From: Zanthoxylum bungeanum
Taxonomy: Eukaryota; Streptophyta; Magnoliopsida; Sapindales; Rutaceae
Reading direction: 5' to 3'
Assembly: GCA_019454045.1 (NCBI GenBank)
Contig: SKCR01031831.1
Coordinates: 22,224-86,223, forward strand
DNA: 64,000 nucleotides
A program made the position numbers and the translations under genes. Below, piece by piece: positions 21,212-33,070 of this stretch (positions within the stretch are counted from its first letter, which is position 1; each line of letters begins with the position of its first letter). The notes below the pieces were generated by a model. The model searched no databases. It had not been told where the DNA came from and saw only the letters and a list, made by a program, of their open reading frames with translations.

Positions 21212-23200
21212 TGTTGGTTACTATAATTAGTCCCAAGGAAAGATTAAGCTTATGAAATACAACAAAATGAATATATATAATAAACTTGAAGCATGGCGGA
21301 ATCATACTTACAAAGCTTTTGTGATGAAAAGATGAACAAAGGTTGAAGCTCCAAGATCCTTGAAGTTTCGGCGAAGAGGAGAAAAGAGTTGAAAGCTCCA
21401 AGCTTTGTGTATTCCAAGCTCCAAGGTGGTTTCCCTATCACCTCCTTTGATTCCTTGCTTGTGCTAGCAAAAATGGAGAATGAGAAAACAATTTTCTGCC
21501 TTGTTGGTGCAGCTCACGGCGGCGTGAGCAAGAGAGGAAGAGAGGAGAGTGTTTCACTTTTGATTTTTTTTCCTTTGCATGCCAAAAAACGTGAATGACC
21601 AAGGAAAATGAAAAGTGAAGTGATATCTAATACCAAAAAAATTTTTTTAATGCAAAAAATCCTTCCAAAACCGTGCATGGCTTTCCCTCCAAAATGAATC
21701 CATCATTTGCTATCATTACCATACTTTGAGATTAGAGACAATGCATCATCCCTCAAAGGTGACTAGATACATTCACTATCTATTCGTATTAAGTAATGAG
21801 ATATCGCGATGTGATTTGCGGATATCACTCGATTCAAAATACGAATGTGTCCGCAAGCACTTTCGGGCTCGGTTTCGTTAATTCAAATTAACGAATTTCC
21901 GTCGCGACGTGAATTAAATAATTACGCCTTGCGAAATTACTATTCAGTTCGCTAATGAATTAATTCTAAATTAATTCGTTTGCCCGAATTAAAATCCGAT
22001 TTTAATTCCGCGTCGAAATCTAATTTCGTTTAATAATATATCGAATATATTATTTTATCGATTAATTCCAATTAATCGATCTCTCTCTCTCTCCTAATAA
22101 GGCATTTTATCCAAGATAAAGTTTCTCCGTTATTAATCCAAGATTAATAAAGTTCGAATCAAACATCATAGGTGAATCTTCAGGAAGCGACCCAAGAGAT
22201 CTCCGGATATGTTGGCAGTAAATACGGTCGTTGGATAATCCAAACACGTACGTACCTCGTACTACGTTTTTACCGATTTACAAGACAAGGTTGGCTTCTA
22301 GCAAAGCGCCATGCCTACCCAATTCTCCAGAAATATTCTTACTGGAATATTAGATCTATATCAAGCGTAGTATACCGTAGTATTGCGTACATCGATCCAG
22401 TATCGGACGATCACATGTTAGGCCTGGGGCTGGAAATGTGTCTGCCCCGTACGAAATATATATCGGACATCAAGCAACTAGTCTCTTTAAATCGGGCAAT
22501 ACTGACCTAGTCATATTGTCCCGACGGTTGCAACCTTTTATAGAGCACTAGTTCTGTATCCTGCGTGATCATCAACTCCATATGTCTGAAGTGACACTTC
22601 CATCTTGACATCACACCCAGTGCACTACGATTCCTGATAAACCCAGAAGAGGTGAACACAGAACCAGTTAAGGTCCCCCAACCACCAAAACCAAAGTTTA
22701 CCTATTGTCGCAAGTACTAGCGATGCAAGTCTCAGGTTAAGACCATATACACCTACCCTGATGCGGCCTCCCATAGACACGCAGACATACTACCAATGGG
22801 ATTCCGCGGGGTCTATCCAGAGCGAAGCTGTTTTCCGTACCATCGGTAAAACACAACCTCCTATCGCACTTGCATAAGTATCCTATACTTAAATATATGA
22901 GAACTATGCCGTTGTGCCCTCACAACATGCACAAGTGCAATACTAGTCTATTCCGCATTATCGATGTCCGATCTCGATAATACTCCGACTAGGGATATTT
23001 AATGATTTAAACCTTTATGTATTGATACTGTCTCATATCATCTCAATACGGAATTAATCATATGGACTTTCGCCATTTATATATCAAAGTAAATAAATTA
23101 CAAAACGGCAAAAGGCAATTTCATTATCACATAGTTAATTTTGTACAATAATACAATATCATTTACAAAACAGTGACGCTATGGGTCATAATGTCTAACA
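21212..23200 (-). repeat. Element D 3' LTR
   Basis: The plus strand begins TGTTGGTTACTATAATTAG and ends GTCATAATGTCTAACA. It carries triloop inverted repeats at 21876-22150 and a ct-run near 22081. Open frames of 69-112 codons here recur in the other LTR copy and are LTR-borne, without domains. Confidence 0.95.
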
Positions 23201-23214
23201 ATCTCCCACTTGGC
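23201..23214 (-). other. Element D polypurine tract
   Basis: The minus strand reads GCCAAGTGGGAGAT directly before the 3' LTR. The same tract precedes the 3' LTRs of E (33057-33070) and C (45977-45990). Confidence 0.9.
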
Positions 23215-24349
23215 CTATAGCCAGTCACTCAAGCATCTAATACCTGAACTATGTATATGTCGTTCAAACACTTGCGGATAAACAGCTTTCGTCAGCGGAT
23301 CTGCAATGTTGTTATCTGATGCGACCTTCTCGACTTTTACATCGCCACGATGTATAATCTCCCGAATCAGATGGTAACGCCGAAGAACATGCTTGGATCG
23401 TTGATGAGACCTTGGTTCCTTAGCTTGTGCTATAGCCCCGTTATGTCACAATACAATGGAACGGGCTCAGCTGCTAACGGAACTACTCCTAATCCAATTA
23501 GGAACTTTCGGATCCAAACTGCCTCCTTTGCTGCTTCCGATGCAGCAATATACTCCGCTTCTGTCGTTGAATCGGCAACAGTATCTTGCTTGGAAGATTT
23601 CCAGCTCACTGCTCCGTTATTCAAACAAAAAATGTACCCGGATTGCGACTTGAAGTCGTCCTTGTCGGTTTGGAAACTTGCATCGGCATACCCAGATACC
23701 ACAAGTTCTCCTTCTCCGTAAATTAAGAAAGCATCCTTAGTTCGTCTAAGATACTTAAGGATATTCTTAACTGCCATCCAGTGACCTTCACCTGGATCGG
23801 CCTGATAGCGACTGCACATGCTCAAAGCATATGACACATCAGGTCGTGTACATATCATGGCATACATGATCGATCCGACTGCCGAGGCGAACGGTATCCG
23901 ACTCATGTTATCTCTCTCTTCTTGAGTCTTAGGACACATGTCCTTAGACAGAGAGGTACCACGTAATATTGGCATCAATCCCTTCTTGGATTGATCCATG
24001 CTGAATCGCTTCAACACTTTGTCAATATATGTACTCTGGGAGAGTCCAAGCAGCTTTCTAGATCTATCCCGGTAGATCTTTATTCCCAGAATAAAGGCTG
24101 CTTCTCCCAGATCTTTCATGGAGAATTTTAATGAAAGCCAAGCTTTCACCGACGTTAGCATGGGAATGTCATTGCCTATAAGCAATACATCGTCGACATA
24201 AAGGACAATAAAAGTCAGTGCTCTCCCACTAACCTTCTTGTATACACAAGGGTCATCATCGTTTTGTATGAAATCATATTCTTTTATGATCTCATCAAAA
24301 CGCTGATTCCATGACCGTGATGCTTGCTTCAATCCATAAATGGATCGAT
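23215..24349 (-). pseudogene. pol: Element D pol: reverse transcriptase palm to RNase H
   Basis: The main frame 24332-23430 covers the second half of reverse transcriptase and RNase H. The catalytic YVDD box (VLYVDDVLLIGND) is encoded at 24189-24200, followed by KFSMKDLGEAAFILGI, the SIMYAMICTRPDVSYAL region, and RNase H with GYADASFQTDKDD and VADSTTEAEYIAASEA. A lost base in the LYCDNNGA-type motif near 23435 shifts the frame; the remaining tail (HQRSKHVLRRYHLIRE, then ADPLTKA) reads in another frame to a stop at 23215, directly beside the purine tract. A second lost base near 24340 separates it from the upstream half. Copies element RNA into DNA in virus-like particles, when intact. Confidence 0.92.
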
Positions 24350-25020
24350 TTAATTTACAACCTTGTTTGCAAGTCTAGGTACGATAAAACCGTCAGGCTG
24401 TTGCATATAAACATCCTCCAAAAGGTTTCCGTTAAGGAAAGCGGTTTTAACGTCCATCTGCCATATCTCGTAATCGAAATATGCAGCTATTGCAAGCATT
24501 ATCCGAATGGATTTAATCATGGCAACGGGTGAGAAGGTTTCGTCATAATCAACACCATATTGTTGACGATACCCCTTTGCTACAAGCCTAGCTTTGTATG
24601 TTTGCACGTTGCCATCCATGTCGGTCTTCTTCTTGAAGATCCATCTGCATCCAATAGGTTTTACACCTTCTGGTGCATCAACCAGTGTCCAAACTTGGTT
24701 GGCATACATGGAATCCATCTCAGACTTCATGGCTTCTTGCCATAAAGCGGAATCAATATCTAGTATTGCTTCCTCATACGTAGACGGTTCATTATCCTCA
24801 ATAAGATTAATATCTACATGAGGCGAGATCAGGTACCCATACCTCTCAGGTACTGTCCTGACTCTCTCCGACCTACGCGGTCCTTGTGTATATGAAGGTT
24901 GTGGTACAGACTCATCCCGGATGGTCTGTTCATGTTCCGTCGTTGATTCATTGCCAGGAACAGTATCACCACGATTTTCATCGAGCTCCACTTTCCTCCC
25001 ACTTACCACTACCACTGCAT
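24350..25020 (-). pseudogene. pol: Element D pol: linker and reverse transcriptase N-half
   Basis: The frame 25015-24350 begins in the variable linker (QGPRRSERVRTVPERYGYL) and enters the reverse transcriptase domain at YEEAILDIDSALWQEAMKSE. It passes WTLVDAPEGVKPIGCRWIFK, the KARLVAKGY box, and the first catalytic Asp in IWQMDVKTAFLNGNL. It ends at NKVVN by a one-base loss; the consensus KLNRSIYGLKQAS continues in the next frame. The sequence is highly conserved with plant copia elements, suggesting recent constraint. Confidence 0.92.
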
Positions 25021-25797
25021 CTAAGAATTCCTTTTCAAGGAAAAATGCATGTAGAGCAACAAATACTTTGTTCTCTTGCGGGTGATAGAAGTAATATCCT
25101 TTGGTTTCCTAGGATATCCTACGAAAAGGCATTTATCTGATTTGGGTTCTAATTTGGTACCTTCCAAACGTTTAACATATGCCCAGCAACCCCAAATCTT
25201 CAGGAAAGAGAAACCCGGTTTCCTTCCTGTCCATATCTCGTATGGAGTCTGTTCAACAGACTTTGACGGAACCTTATTCAAAATAAGTATTGCACTGCTT
25301 AATGCGTATCCCCAGAAGGATATTGGTAGCTCAGTGCGACTCATCATTGACCTTACCATGTCTAACAAGGAGGAGTCCACTGTGAAAGAATACCATGTTC
25401 TTTCAAGTAATCTTGAAACTCATAACTTAAGTATTCGCCACCACGGTCCGACCGTAATGTCTTAATACTCTTGCCTGTTTGTTTCTCAACTTCGTGTCGA
25501 AACTCTTTGAATTTCTCAAAGGTTTCCGACTTGTGCATCATTAGATACACATAACCGTAACGTGATGCATCATCCGTAAAGGTTACGAAGTATCGATATC
25601 CACCTCTAGCCTGGCTAGACATGGGCCCACATACGTCACTATGAACGAGGGCTAACAGTTCTGTGGCACGTTCACCTTTACCGCTAAAAGGTGATTTAGG
25701 CATTTTGCCTAAAAGACAAGATTCGCAGACATCATATGAATTAGGATCAAATCCGTCCAAGTACCCACTCTTCGAAAGTGTGGATATGCGAGTCTTG
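25021..25797 (-). pseudogene. pol: Element D integrase, catalytic Glu deleted
   Basis: Inserts element DNA into the genome when intact. The frame 25760-25362 has the second half of the zinc-binding HHCC module (CESCLLGK), then the first acidic residue in LALVHSDVCGPM and the second in FTDDASRYGYVYLM. It ends SQWTPPC. The next frame (25380-25021) restarts at LLDMVRSMMSRTELPISFWG. Comparison with element E around 21150-21190 shows that about 46 nt between these parts are gone, including the NGVSERRNR-type segment that carries the third catalytic acid of the D,D-35-E triad. More frame breaks lie near 25795 and 25080. Cannot catalyse integration as written. Confidence 0.9.
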
Positions 25798-26514
25798 TTA
25801 ATGTGTCAGACGACAATGCCACATGTAAGCTTCATCTTTTAGATTACTCCTTTTGAGCCTTTTGTTTGTCATTTTGTGTTTAGGAGATTCATTTACATTC
25901 AAAATATAAAGACCATTATTTGCAACAACAGTGCAAATTTCTGCATCATTTTTATATAAATAACACCCAGTGTTTCTAAATACAAAAGTGTACCCATGCT
26001 GGGTTAACAAAGATACAGATATAATATTCCTAGTTAAACTAGGTATATAATAACAGTTCAAAAGTTTAAGTACATGCCCTGAGGGCAGTTCCAAAACAAA
26101 AGTCCCTACAGCCAAAACAGCAACTGGTGTTCCGTTTCCGACTCGTAGGTCAACCTCCCCTGAAGCCAGCATCCTGCTATTCTGCAGATCCTGCAAATCA
26201 GTACAAATATGAGCAGCACAACCAGAATCAAAAATCCAATTTTTAAGACTAGAAGTAGTCATATTTATTTCAATAACAAACATACCAGAGGCTGGTGCCT
26301 TGCCTGCCTTGATATCCTCCTTGTGTCCCTTGCCCATTCGGCAGTCACGTTTCCAGTGACCCTTCTTGCCGCAGTTGAGGCAGACATCTTGAGATTTGTT
26401 CCTTGGCTTCCCAGAAGCTTTTGTCGACTTGCCTTTACCCTTGTTCTTATGTTTCCTCTTCCTCACCCCTCCAGTTGCCTTAAGCCCAGCCTTTGGCCCG
26501 AGAGGTCGATGCAT
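25798..26514 (-). pseudogene. gag-pol: Element D gag C-terminus, protease and pre-integrase
   Basis: One open frame. A basic stretch KRKHKNKGKGKSTK is followed by the zinc knuckle CLNCGKKGHWKRDC (C-X2-C-X4-H-X4-C), coded near 26342-26383, which binds the RNA genome. The aspartic protease motif WIFDSGCAAHICTD follows at about 26210-26250 and processes the polyprotein. The C-terminal MWHCRLTH is the start of the GAG-pre-integrase/HHCC zinc module and is cut by a frameshift at 25798. Joined upstream to gag by a shift near 26490. Confidence 0.92.
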
Positions 26515-27127
26515 AGTGCGCCTCGCGCTTGCCCCCTTTTAGGAGTTCTTTTTCAGACTCCTTCAAGACGGATAACAGCTCTCCAAGAGAGTCATCCGTG
26601 TCCATCAACTTATAGTTGATTATAATTTGTTTCCAAGTATCGGGAAGCGATTGTAAGATCAAATCCACAGTCAGCTCAGCCTCCAAGACTATTCCCATAT
26701 TGGCCAACTCATCAATATCGGCGATCATTTGAGCCCCGTGGGCCTCAACTGATGCGCCTTCAGTCATTCGGGCGCGGAAGAGTTTCTTCACCAACTCATA
26801 CCTTTCCATCCGCTTGTTGGAGCGGTGGAGATCTCGAAGTCTAGCCATCATATTATAAGGATCCAAGTCCCTATTCTGGCGACGAAAGTGTTGAGTCATA
26901 GAAGCTAACATAATAGCCTGAGCTGTGTCACAATCATTGCTGTGAGTTTTCCATAACTCCAGCTCAAGTGGGTCAGTGGGCTTAGGCGGGAGAGGTGTTT
27001 GTATAGTATACAGCATCCTCTCAGCCCCAAGGACTATCCTCAGGTTCATTTCCCAATCAGCGAAGTTTGTCCCCTTAAAGACATTGTCACCCATGATGAT
27101 GTCTCGGACATTTACCTTGCTAGCCAT
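26480..27127 (-). pseudogene. gag: Element D gag N-terminal capsid part
   Basis: Starts MASKVNVRDIIMGDNVFKG; the next residues TNFADWEMNLRIVLGAE are the typical W-containing entry of copia gag (UBN2-type domain). The conserved inner part includes YELVKKLFRARMTEG and LILQSLPDTWKQIIINY. It ends RAKGWA at a stop, while the continuing sequence lies one frame away (26514). The ATG at 27127 is the only start ahead of the domain and follows a leader of the expected length. Forms the particle shell. Confidence 0.93.
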
Positions 27128-29308
27128 CTCAACTACGATAGTCCAACTATCTAGTTAACGATAAAATGGGTACAGTCAAACTGTTACAAAAAATAACAAT
27201 GTATTAGTCCAACTAATTATAATAAATAGACGAAATAATTTTGAAGAACGCGTAAGGCAAAGTATCTGAATGAAATTGCAAATTCACATACTAGCCTCCC
27301 ACTATTTTCATCAAGTCTCTAACCCTCTGTTGAGAACTCGGGAAATCCTATTTCCTAGTGGGCTAGGATCCCGTTAAATAACACACAACCTTGACTTTGG
27401 CCAACAAGCTGTATGCTATTTAACTAGGTAGATCTCACAGATCAATTGGATCCAATCCAATTCCTAGATCCGGTTAGGTGGACATCCAAGTCCTAAACAT
27501 ATTGCGTATGCCAATGTATCTAATACATTTTCTAACCATATCCTCCGAATCATCTAGGCCTTGGCTTTGGCACAACAAACCTAATGATTCCAGTTAAGCG
27601 GGACCCATTGACAAGGATAGTTTCGTAATCAATGTCGTTGGACAAGAAGTGATCTTGACTTTGGCCAACAAATCACAACTTGGACAAGACACCGATGTGG
27701 AACAAAACTCTCATGATTCAAGTACATCCTAATTGACAAGGTCTTGACTTTGGCCAACAAACCAATGCCAATCGGATCTTGAACAAGAATCATTCAATGG
27801 AAGGATAATCGCTTAATATAGATTGAGGGATTTTTGCGTAATTGGCAACCAATTTATTATCTTTGTTAGGTCTCATCAACATACACCCTTAAGCATGCTT
27901 CTAAAACATCATAAAGCGCGCGTAAAGTAAATTAATAGTGATATACGGATGGATATAAAACACAACTTGTTCCTAGAACAAATCACTCCCTTTCCTCTCC
28001 CCGCTAGCACTATTCTACTACTACCCAATTACATAATACAATAAGAGAAACCTCATTTGCATTGAGGGGAATTAGGTGAGAAGAGAATACAAAGAGATAA
28101 AAGAGATAAGGCTGGACACGCAGGTCCAATTTATAAATTCTAAATTTACAATAATTTCTAAAATTACCCTTTCCCTTCTAATATCCATCCGATATACACT
28201 ATTCATTCATCACATACATATATATTCAAACAAGACATGCTTTTACAACCAATCTAATCAATTAATTAGTCTTTGTTTAAATGATCATCCAATGTTCAAA
28301 CAACGGTTTTGATTTTGCGCGAGTCCAACTCGTTTGAGAATAAGTACATAAGGTACGAATTTACGAATTATATCGAACTACTTATTAAATCTAATTTAAT
28401 TCGTATTCAATACTAATTCAATTATTTAATTCCAAATTAAATGTTTACACTTTTAATGTGCTTTAAAGACTTAGATTCTAAATCTAATCTAATTGGGTCT
28501 CAAAGCCCAACTAACATCCAATGTTTGTTTAATTAAAGTCCGATGGGCTTTCAATTGATTTATTAAGGCTTGGGCTTTGGTCAATGTGGGTCAAACCCAA
28601 TTACCAAGCCCAAATAAGGAATCACCCTTAAATGCCACAAAACCAATTTCAAGCCCATAAGGCCCAATTAAACTTTAAAGCCCATTATACTACATTTGGA
28701 CTTAATGGAGTGATTTAGGCCCAATTGATCCAATCCTTTTGGCCCAAATCTACTTGGCCCAACCAAGCCCATTATGCCCAAATATAATATTACAAGCCCA
28801 ATTTAACAATTAAGCCCATAATTTAAATTTCAATATTCCAAATTTTAAAATTCAATTAATTAAAGTGTAAAACCAAGATTGATACATTAACCAAATATTT
28901 CAAAATACCAATTTAATTTATTATCATCTATTGTTCAAAAACATATGTCCACATTAATTTGAACAAAAATCAAGTCCATTTTCATGTCCATTAGTATTCG
29001 GCCAAGTGAGATTTTTGTGTCGATTTGTTTTTCAATCCGATTGAATCACTAATCTACGTCCCGTATACGTTTTAAGTCATCCAATGATCTTGTACACACA
29101 AAAAAATTCCAACACATCCAATGTTCATACCCATTCGGCCAAGGTTACATTTTTGGGAAAAATCATCCAATGCATTTTTCACAAAATTGATTCCATATAA
29201 TATCATTCTATATACATGTAAGCATACTCATTCATAAAAATTCACAAGAACATGCTTCAATCAATTTTAACCCAAATTTTAACCTAATATATTTCATGCT
29301 TAAACATA
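27128..29308 (-). other. Element D leader (~2.2 kb, non-coding)
   Basis: Mirrors E's leader in length and content: the ggttagagacttgatg block just upstream of gag, four TTGGCCAA-type boxes (27389-27762), ttgggcc-rich text (28490-28820), and triloop inverted repeats at 28424-28487. Short open frames are not shared with E or C. Confidence 0.82.
27389..27762. repeat. Four leader boxes of element D
   Basis: cttgactttggccaacaa at about 27389-27407, 27654-27672 and 27741-27762, and the variant cttggctttggcacaacaa at 27560-27580. The order, from gag outwards, matches E and C. Confidence 0.85.
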
Positions 29309-29320
29309 GCTCTGATACCA
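29309..29320 (-). other. Element D primer-binding site
   Basis: The minus strand reads TGGTATCAGAGC, a perfect match to the initiator-tRNA-Met site, one base inside the 5' LTR. Confidence 0.95.
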
Positions 29321-29321
29321 T

Positions 29322-31305
29322 TGTTGGTTACTATAATTAGTCCCAAGGAAAGATTAAGCTTATGAAATACAACAAAAGAATAGATATAATAAACTTGAAG
29401 CATGACGGAATCATACTTACAAAGTTTTGTGATGAAAAGATGAACAAAGTTTGAAGCTCCAAGATCCTTGAAGTTTCGGCCAAGAGGAGAAAAGAGTTGA
29501 AAGCTCCAAGCTTTGTGTATTCCAAGCTCCAAGGTGGTTTCCCTATCACCTCCTTTGATTCCTTGCTTGTGCTAGCAAAAATGGAGAATGAGAAAACAAT
29601 TTTCTGCCTTGTTGGTGCAGCTCACGGCGTGAGCAAGAGAGGAAGAGAGGAGAGTGTTTCACTTTTGATTTTTTTTCCTTTGCATGCCAAAAAACGTGAA
29701 TGACCAAGGAAAATGAAAAGTGAAGTGATATCTAATACCAAAAGAATTTTTTAATGCAAAAAATCCTTCCAAAACCGTGCATGGCTTTCCCTCCAAAATG
29801 AATCCATCATTTGCTATCATTACCATACTTTGAGATTAGAGACAATGCATCATCCCTCAAAGGTGACTAGATACATTCACTATCTATTCGTATTAAGTAA
29901 TGAGATATCGCGATGTGATTTGCGGATATCACTCGATTCAAAATACGAATGTGTCCGCAAGCACTTTCAGGCTCGGTTTCGTTAATTCCAAATTAACGAA
30001 TTTCCGTCGCGACGTGAATTAAATAATTACGCCTTGCGAAATTACTATTCAGTTCGCTAATGAATTAATTCTAAATTAATTCGTTTGCCCGAATTAAAAT
30101 CCGATTTTAATTCCGCGTCGAAATCTAATTTCGTTTAATAATATATCGAATATATTATTTTATCGATTAATTCCAGATTAATCGATCTCTCTCTCTCTCC
30201 TAATAAGGCATTTTATCCAAGATAAAGTTTCTCTCGTTATTAATCCAAGATTAATAAAGTTCGAATCAAACATCATAGGTGAATCTTCAGGAAGCGACCC
30301 AAGAGATCTCCGGATATGTTGGCAGTAAATACGGTCGTTGGATAATCCAAACACGTACGTACCTCGTACTACGTTTTTACCGATTTACAAGACAAGGTTG
30401 GCTTCTAGCAAAGCGCCATGCCTACCCAATTCTCCAGAAATATTCTTACTGGAATATTAGATCTATATCAAGCGTAGTATACCGTAGTATTGCGTACATC
30501 GATCCAGTATCGGACGATCACATGTTAGGCCTGGGGCTGGAAATGTGTCTGCCCCGTACGAAACATATATCGGACATCAAGCAACTAGTCTCTTTAAATC
30601 GGGCAATACTGACCTAGTCATATTGTCCCGACGGTTGCAACCTTTTATAGAGCACTAGTTCTGTATCCTGCATGATCATCAACTCCATATGTCTGAAGTG
30701 ACACTTCCATCTTGACATCACACCCAGTGCACTACGATTCCTGATAAACCCAGAAGAGGTGAACACAGAACCAGTTAAGGTCCCCCAACCACCAAAACCA
30801 AAGTTTACCTATTGTCGCAAGTACTAGCGATGCAAGTCTCAGGTTAAGACCATATACACCTACCCTGATGCGGCCTCCCATAGACACGCAGGCATACTAC
30901 CAATGGGATTCCGCGGGGTCTATCCAGAGCGAAGCTGTTTTCCGTACCATCGGTAAAACACAACCTCCTATCGCACTTGCATAAGTATCCTATACTTAAA
31001 TATATGAGAACTATGCCGTTGTGCCCTCACAACATGCAAAGTGCAATACTAGTCTATTCCGCATTATCGATGTCCAATCTCGATAATACTCCGACTAGGG
31101 ATATTTAATGATTTAAACCTTTATGTATTGATACTGTCTCATATCATCTCAATACGGAATTAATCATATGGACTTTCGCCATTATATATCAAAGTAAATA
31201 AATTACAAAACGGCAAAAGGCAATTTCATTATCACATAGTTAATTTTGTACAATAATACAATATCATTTACAAAACAGTGACGCTATGGGTCATAATGTC
31301 TAACA
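29322..31305 (-). repeat. Element D 5' LTR
   Basis: 1984 bp; pairs with 21212-23200. Triloop inverted repeats at 29978-30000 (ttcgttaatt-cca-aattaacgaa), 30062-30082 (gaattaatt-cta-aattaattc) and 30237-30257 (ttattaatc-caa-gattaataa). It should hold the promoter that transcribes the element on the minus strand; no TATA box could be singled out in such A/T-rich sequence. Confidence 0.95.
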
Positions 31306-31310
31306 GATAA

Positions 31311-33056
31311 GGTAATCATGAGTCGCTCTGAGCTACCATTTCCTTCTACGGATAAGCATTAACAGTGCAATACTTATTTTGAATAAGGTTCCATAAAAGT
31401 TTGTTTGACAGATATCATATTAGATATGAACTAGAAAGAAACTGGGTTTCTCATTCCTGAACATTTGGGTATGATAGGCATATGTTTGGATGATACCAAA
31501 CTAAAACCCAAATTGGATAAGTGCCAATTGTAGGTTATCCTAGGGATACCATAAGTATAGTACTTATACAACTCACATGAGAACAATTTAATTGTTGCTC
31601 AACATATGGTTTTCCTAATGGAACACAAATAGTTCATTAAGGATGAAACTATACCATGATCTTCGAATACACAAGAACCACGTAAGTCAGAGAGAGTCAG
31701 AAAACAACCTGGGGTATGGGTTTCTGATCTCACCTCGTAAAGATGTCTATCTTTTGGGGTATACCACCTGACTACGTATGAGGAAGTGATACGAGGTATC
31801 GACTCCCTATTATGGCAAAGTGCCATGAGTCCGAAATGGATTCCATGTAAACCAACTATGTTTGGATACTAGTTGATGTACCGCAAGGCATTGTGGCTAA
31901 TGGTACTATATCAGTCTTCAAGGAAGACATTCATGGAAGGCAACATACCAACGTGTAAAGCTAGGCTTTTAGCAGAAAGGTATCATTATCAATATTATGT
32001 TGATTTCGATTCAACATTTTAACTGTTGCCATGGTAAATCCATTTGGATAAAGCTTGCTAAAGCTGCATGTTTCATTTATGAAATGTGACAGCTGAACGG
32101 GAAAATCGCTTTCCTGAAAAGGAAACCTTTTGGAGGATGTTTATAACATCCTGACAGTTTTATCGTACCATAACTAGCAAACAAGGTTTGCAGGTTATTC
32201 GATCCATGTTTGGATTGAAGCAAGCATTAAGTTCTTGGGATTATCATTTTGATGTAATCATAATAGTTTATGATTTAATTCAAAATGAAAAGATTCTTGC
32301 GTACATAAGAGGGTTAGTGGGAGCGCACTGACAGTTAATGTCCTATAAATAATGATAATATGTCATTTCTTGGAAATGTTATTCCCATATAACAATCGGT
32401 GAAAGCTTGGCTTTCAAGAAAATTCTCCGAGGAATCGTACATTGAAAAATGTACGCGACCTGGTGTTTCATACGCTTTGAGCATATAAAGTCACAAACAG
32501 GCCAATCCAAGTGATGGTCATTGGATTGATGTTAAGAACATCCGTTAGTATCTTAGAGAACTAAGGATGTTGTCTCAAACTATGGAGATGGAGAACTTGT
32601 AGTGACTGGGATCACTACTGCAAGTTTCCTAACCGATTAAACGACTAAAAGGTCATAACAATGGCACTATACAGTTTGAATAACGGAACAGTGAGCTGAA
32701 AATCTTCCAAGCAAGATACTATTACCGAATAAACAACAAATGCGGGTTATTGCTGCAGCTGAGGCGGCAGTAGAAGCCTTCTGGGTCGATACAAAATCTA
32801 ATTAGATTAGATATAGTTCTGTTAGCAGCTGAGCTATGCTTCATCACAGGCTAAAGAATTAACGGTCTCATCAACGATCCAAATATATACTTCGATATTC
32901 ATCTAATTCGTTCGGATCATACATCGTGGCGATGTGATGATCGAATAAATTGCATCAGACGATAATCATGCAAATCCGCTGACGAAAGCTTTTCCTTAGC
33001 AATTTGAGCTAACCGTACATAGTTCGGGTGTCAGACACTCGAGTCACTGACTATTG
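31311..33056 (+). pseudogene. Element E pol remnant, integrase end to RNase H
   Basis: Continues exactly where 21211 broke off, matching D's MVRSMMSRTELPISFWGY onward. Recognisable in mixed frames: the linker to ~31800, reverse transcriptase from ~31840 to 32430 (the YVDD region near 32350 is destroyed), and RNase H to 33050, with a GYYCCS/AAEAA trace near 32750 matching the TTEAEYIAASEA block of D. Many indels; clearly dead. Confidence 0.8.
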
Positions 33057-33070
33057 GCCAAGTGGGAGAT
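33057..33070 (+). other. Element E polypurine tract
   Basis: GCCAAGTGGGAGAT immediately before the 3' LTR start TGTTGGACAA. Confidence 0.9.

Larger units (their letters stand above)
21212..31305 (-). mobile_element. Element D: full-length Ty1/copia, youngest complete element
   Basis: 10.1 kb, with LTRs of 1989 bp (21212-23200) and 1984 bp (29322-31305) that differ at only a handful of positions by eye, a perfect gataa duplication, a perfect primer site and a purine tract. On the minus strand it encodes the copia order gag-protease-integrase-reverse transcriptase-RNase H. All domains are recognisable, but the single gag-pol frame is broken at about six places, and integrase lacks its third catalytic residue. 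Motifs (gag start MASKVNVRDIIMGDNVFKG, long LTRs) suggest the Tork/Angela part of copia; that needs a tree. Confidence 0.96.

Noticed and set aside
22172..22510. 112-codon frame present twice (also 30279-30617), suggesting conservation
   Set aside because: The two copies are D's LTR pair, identical by descent from one insertion; this is not evidence of coding selection.
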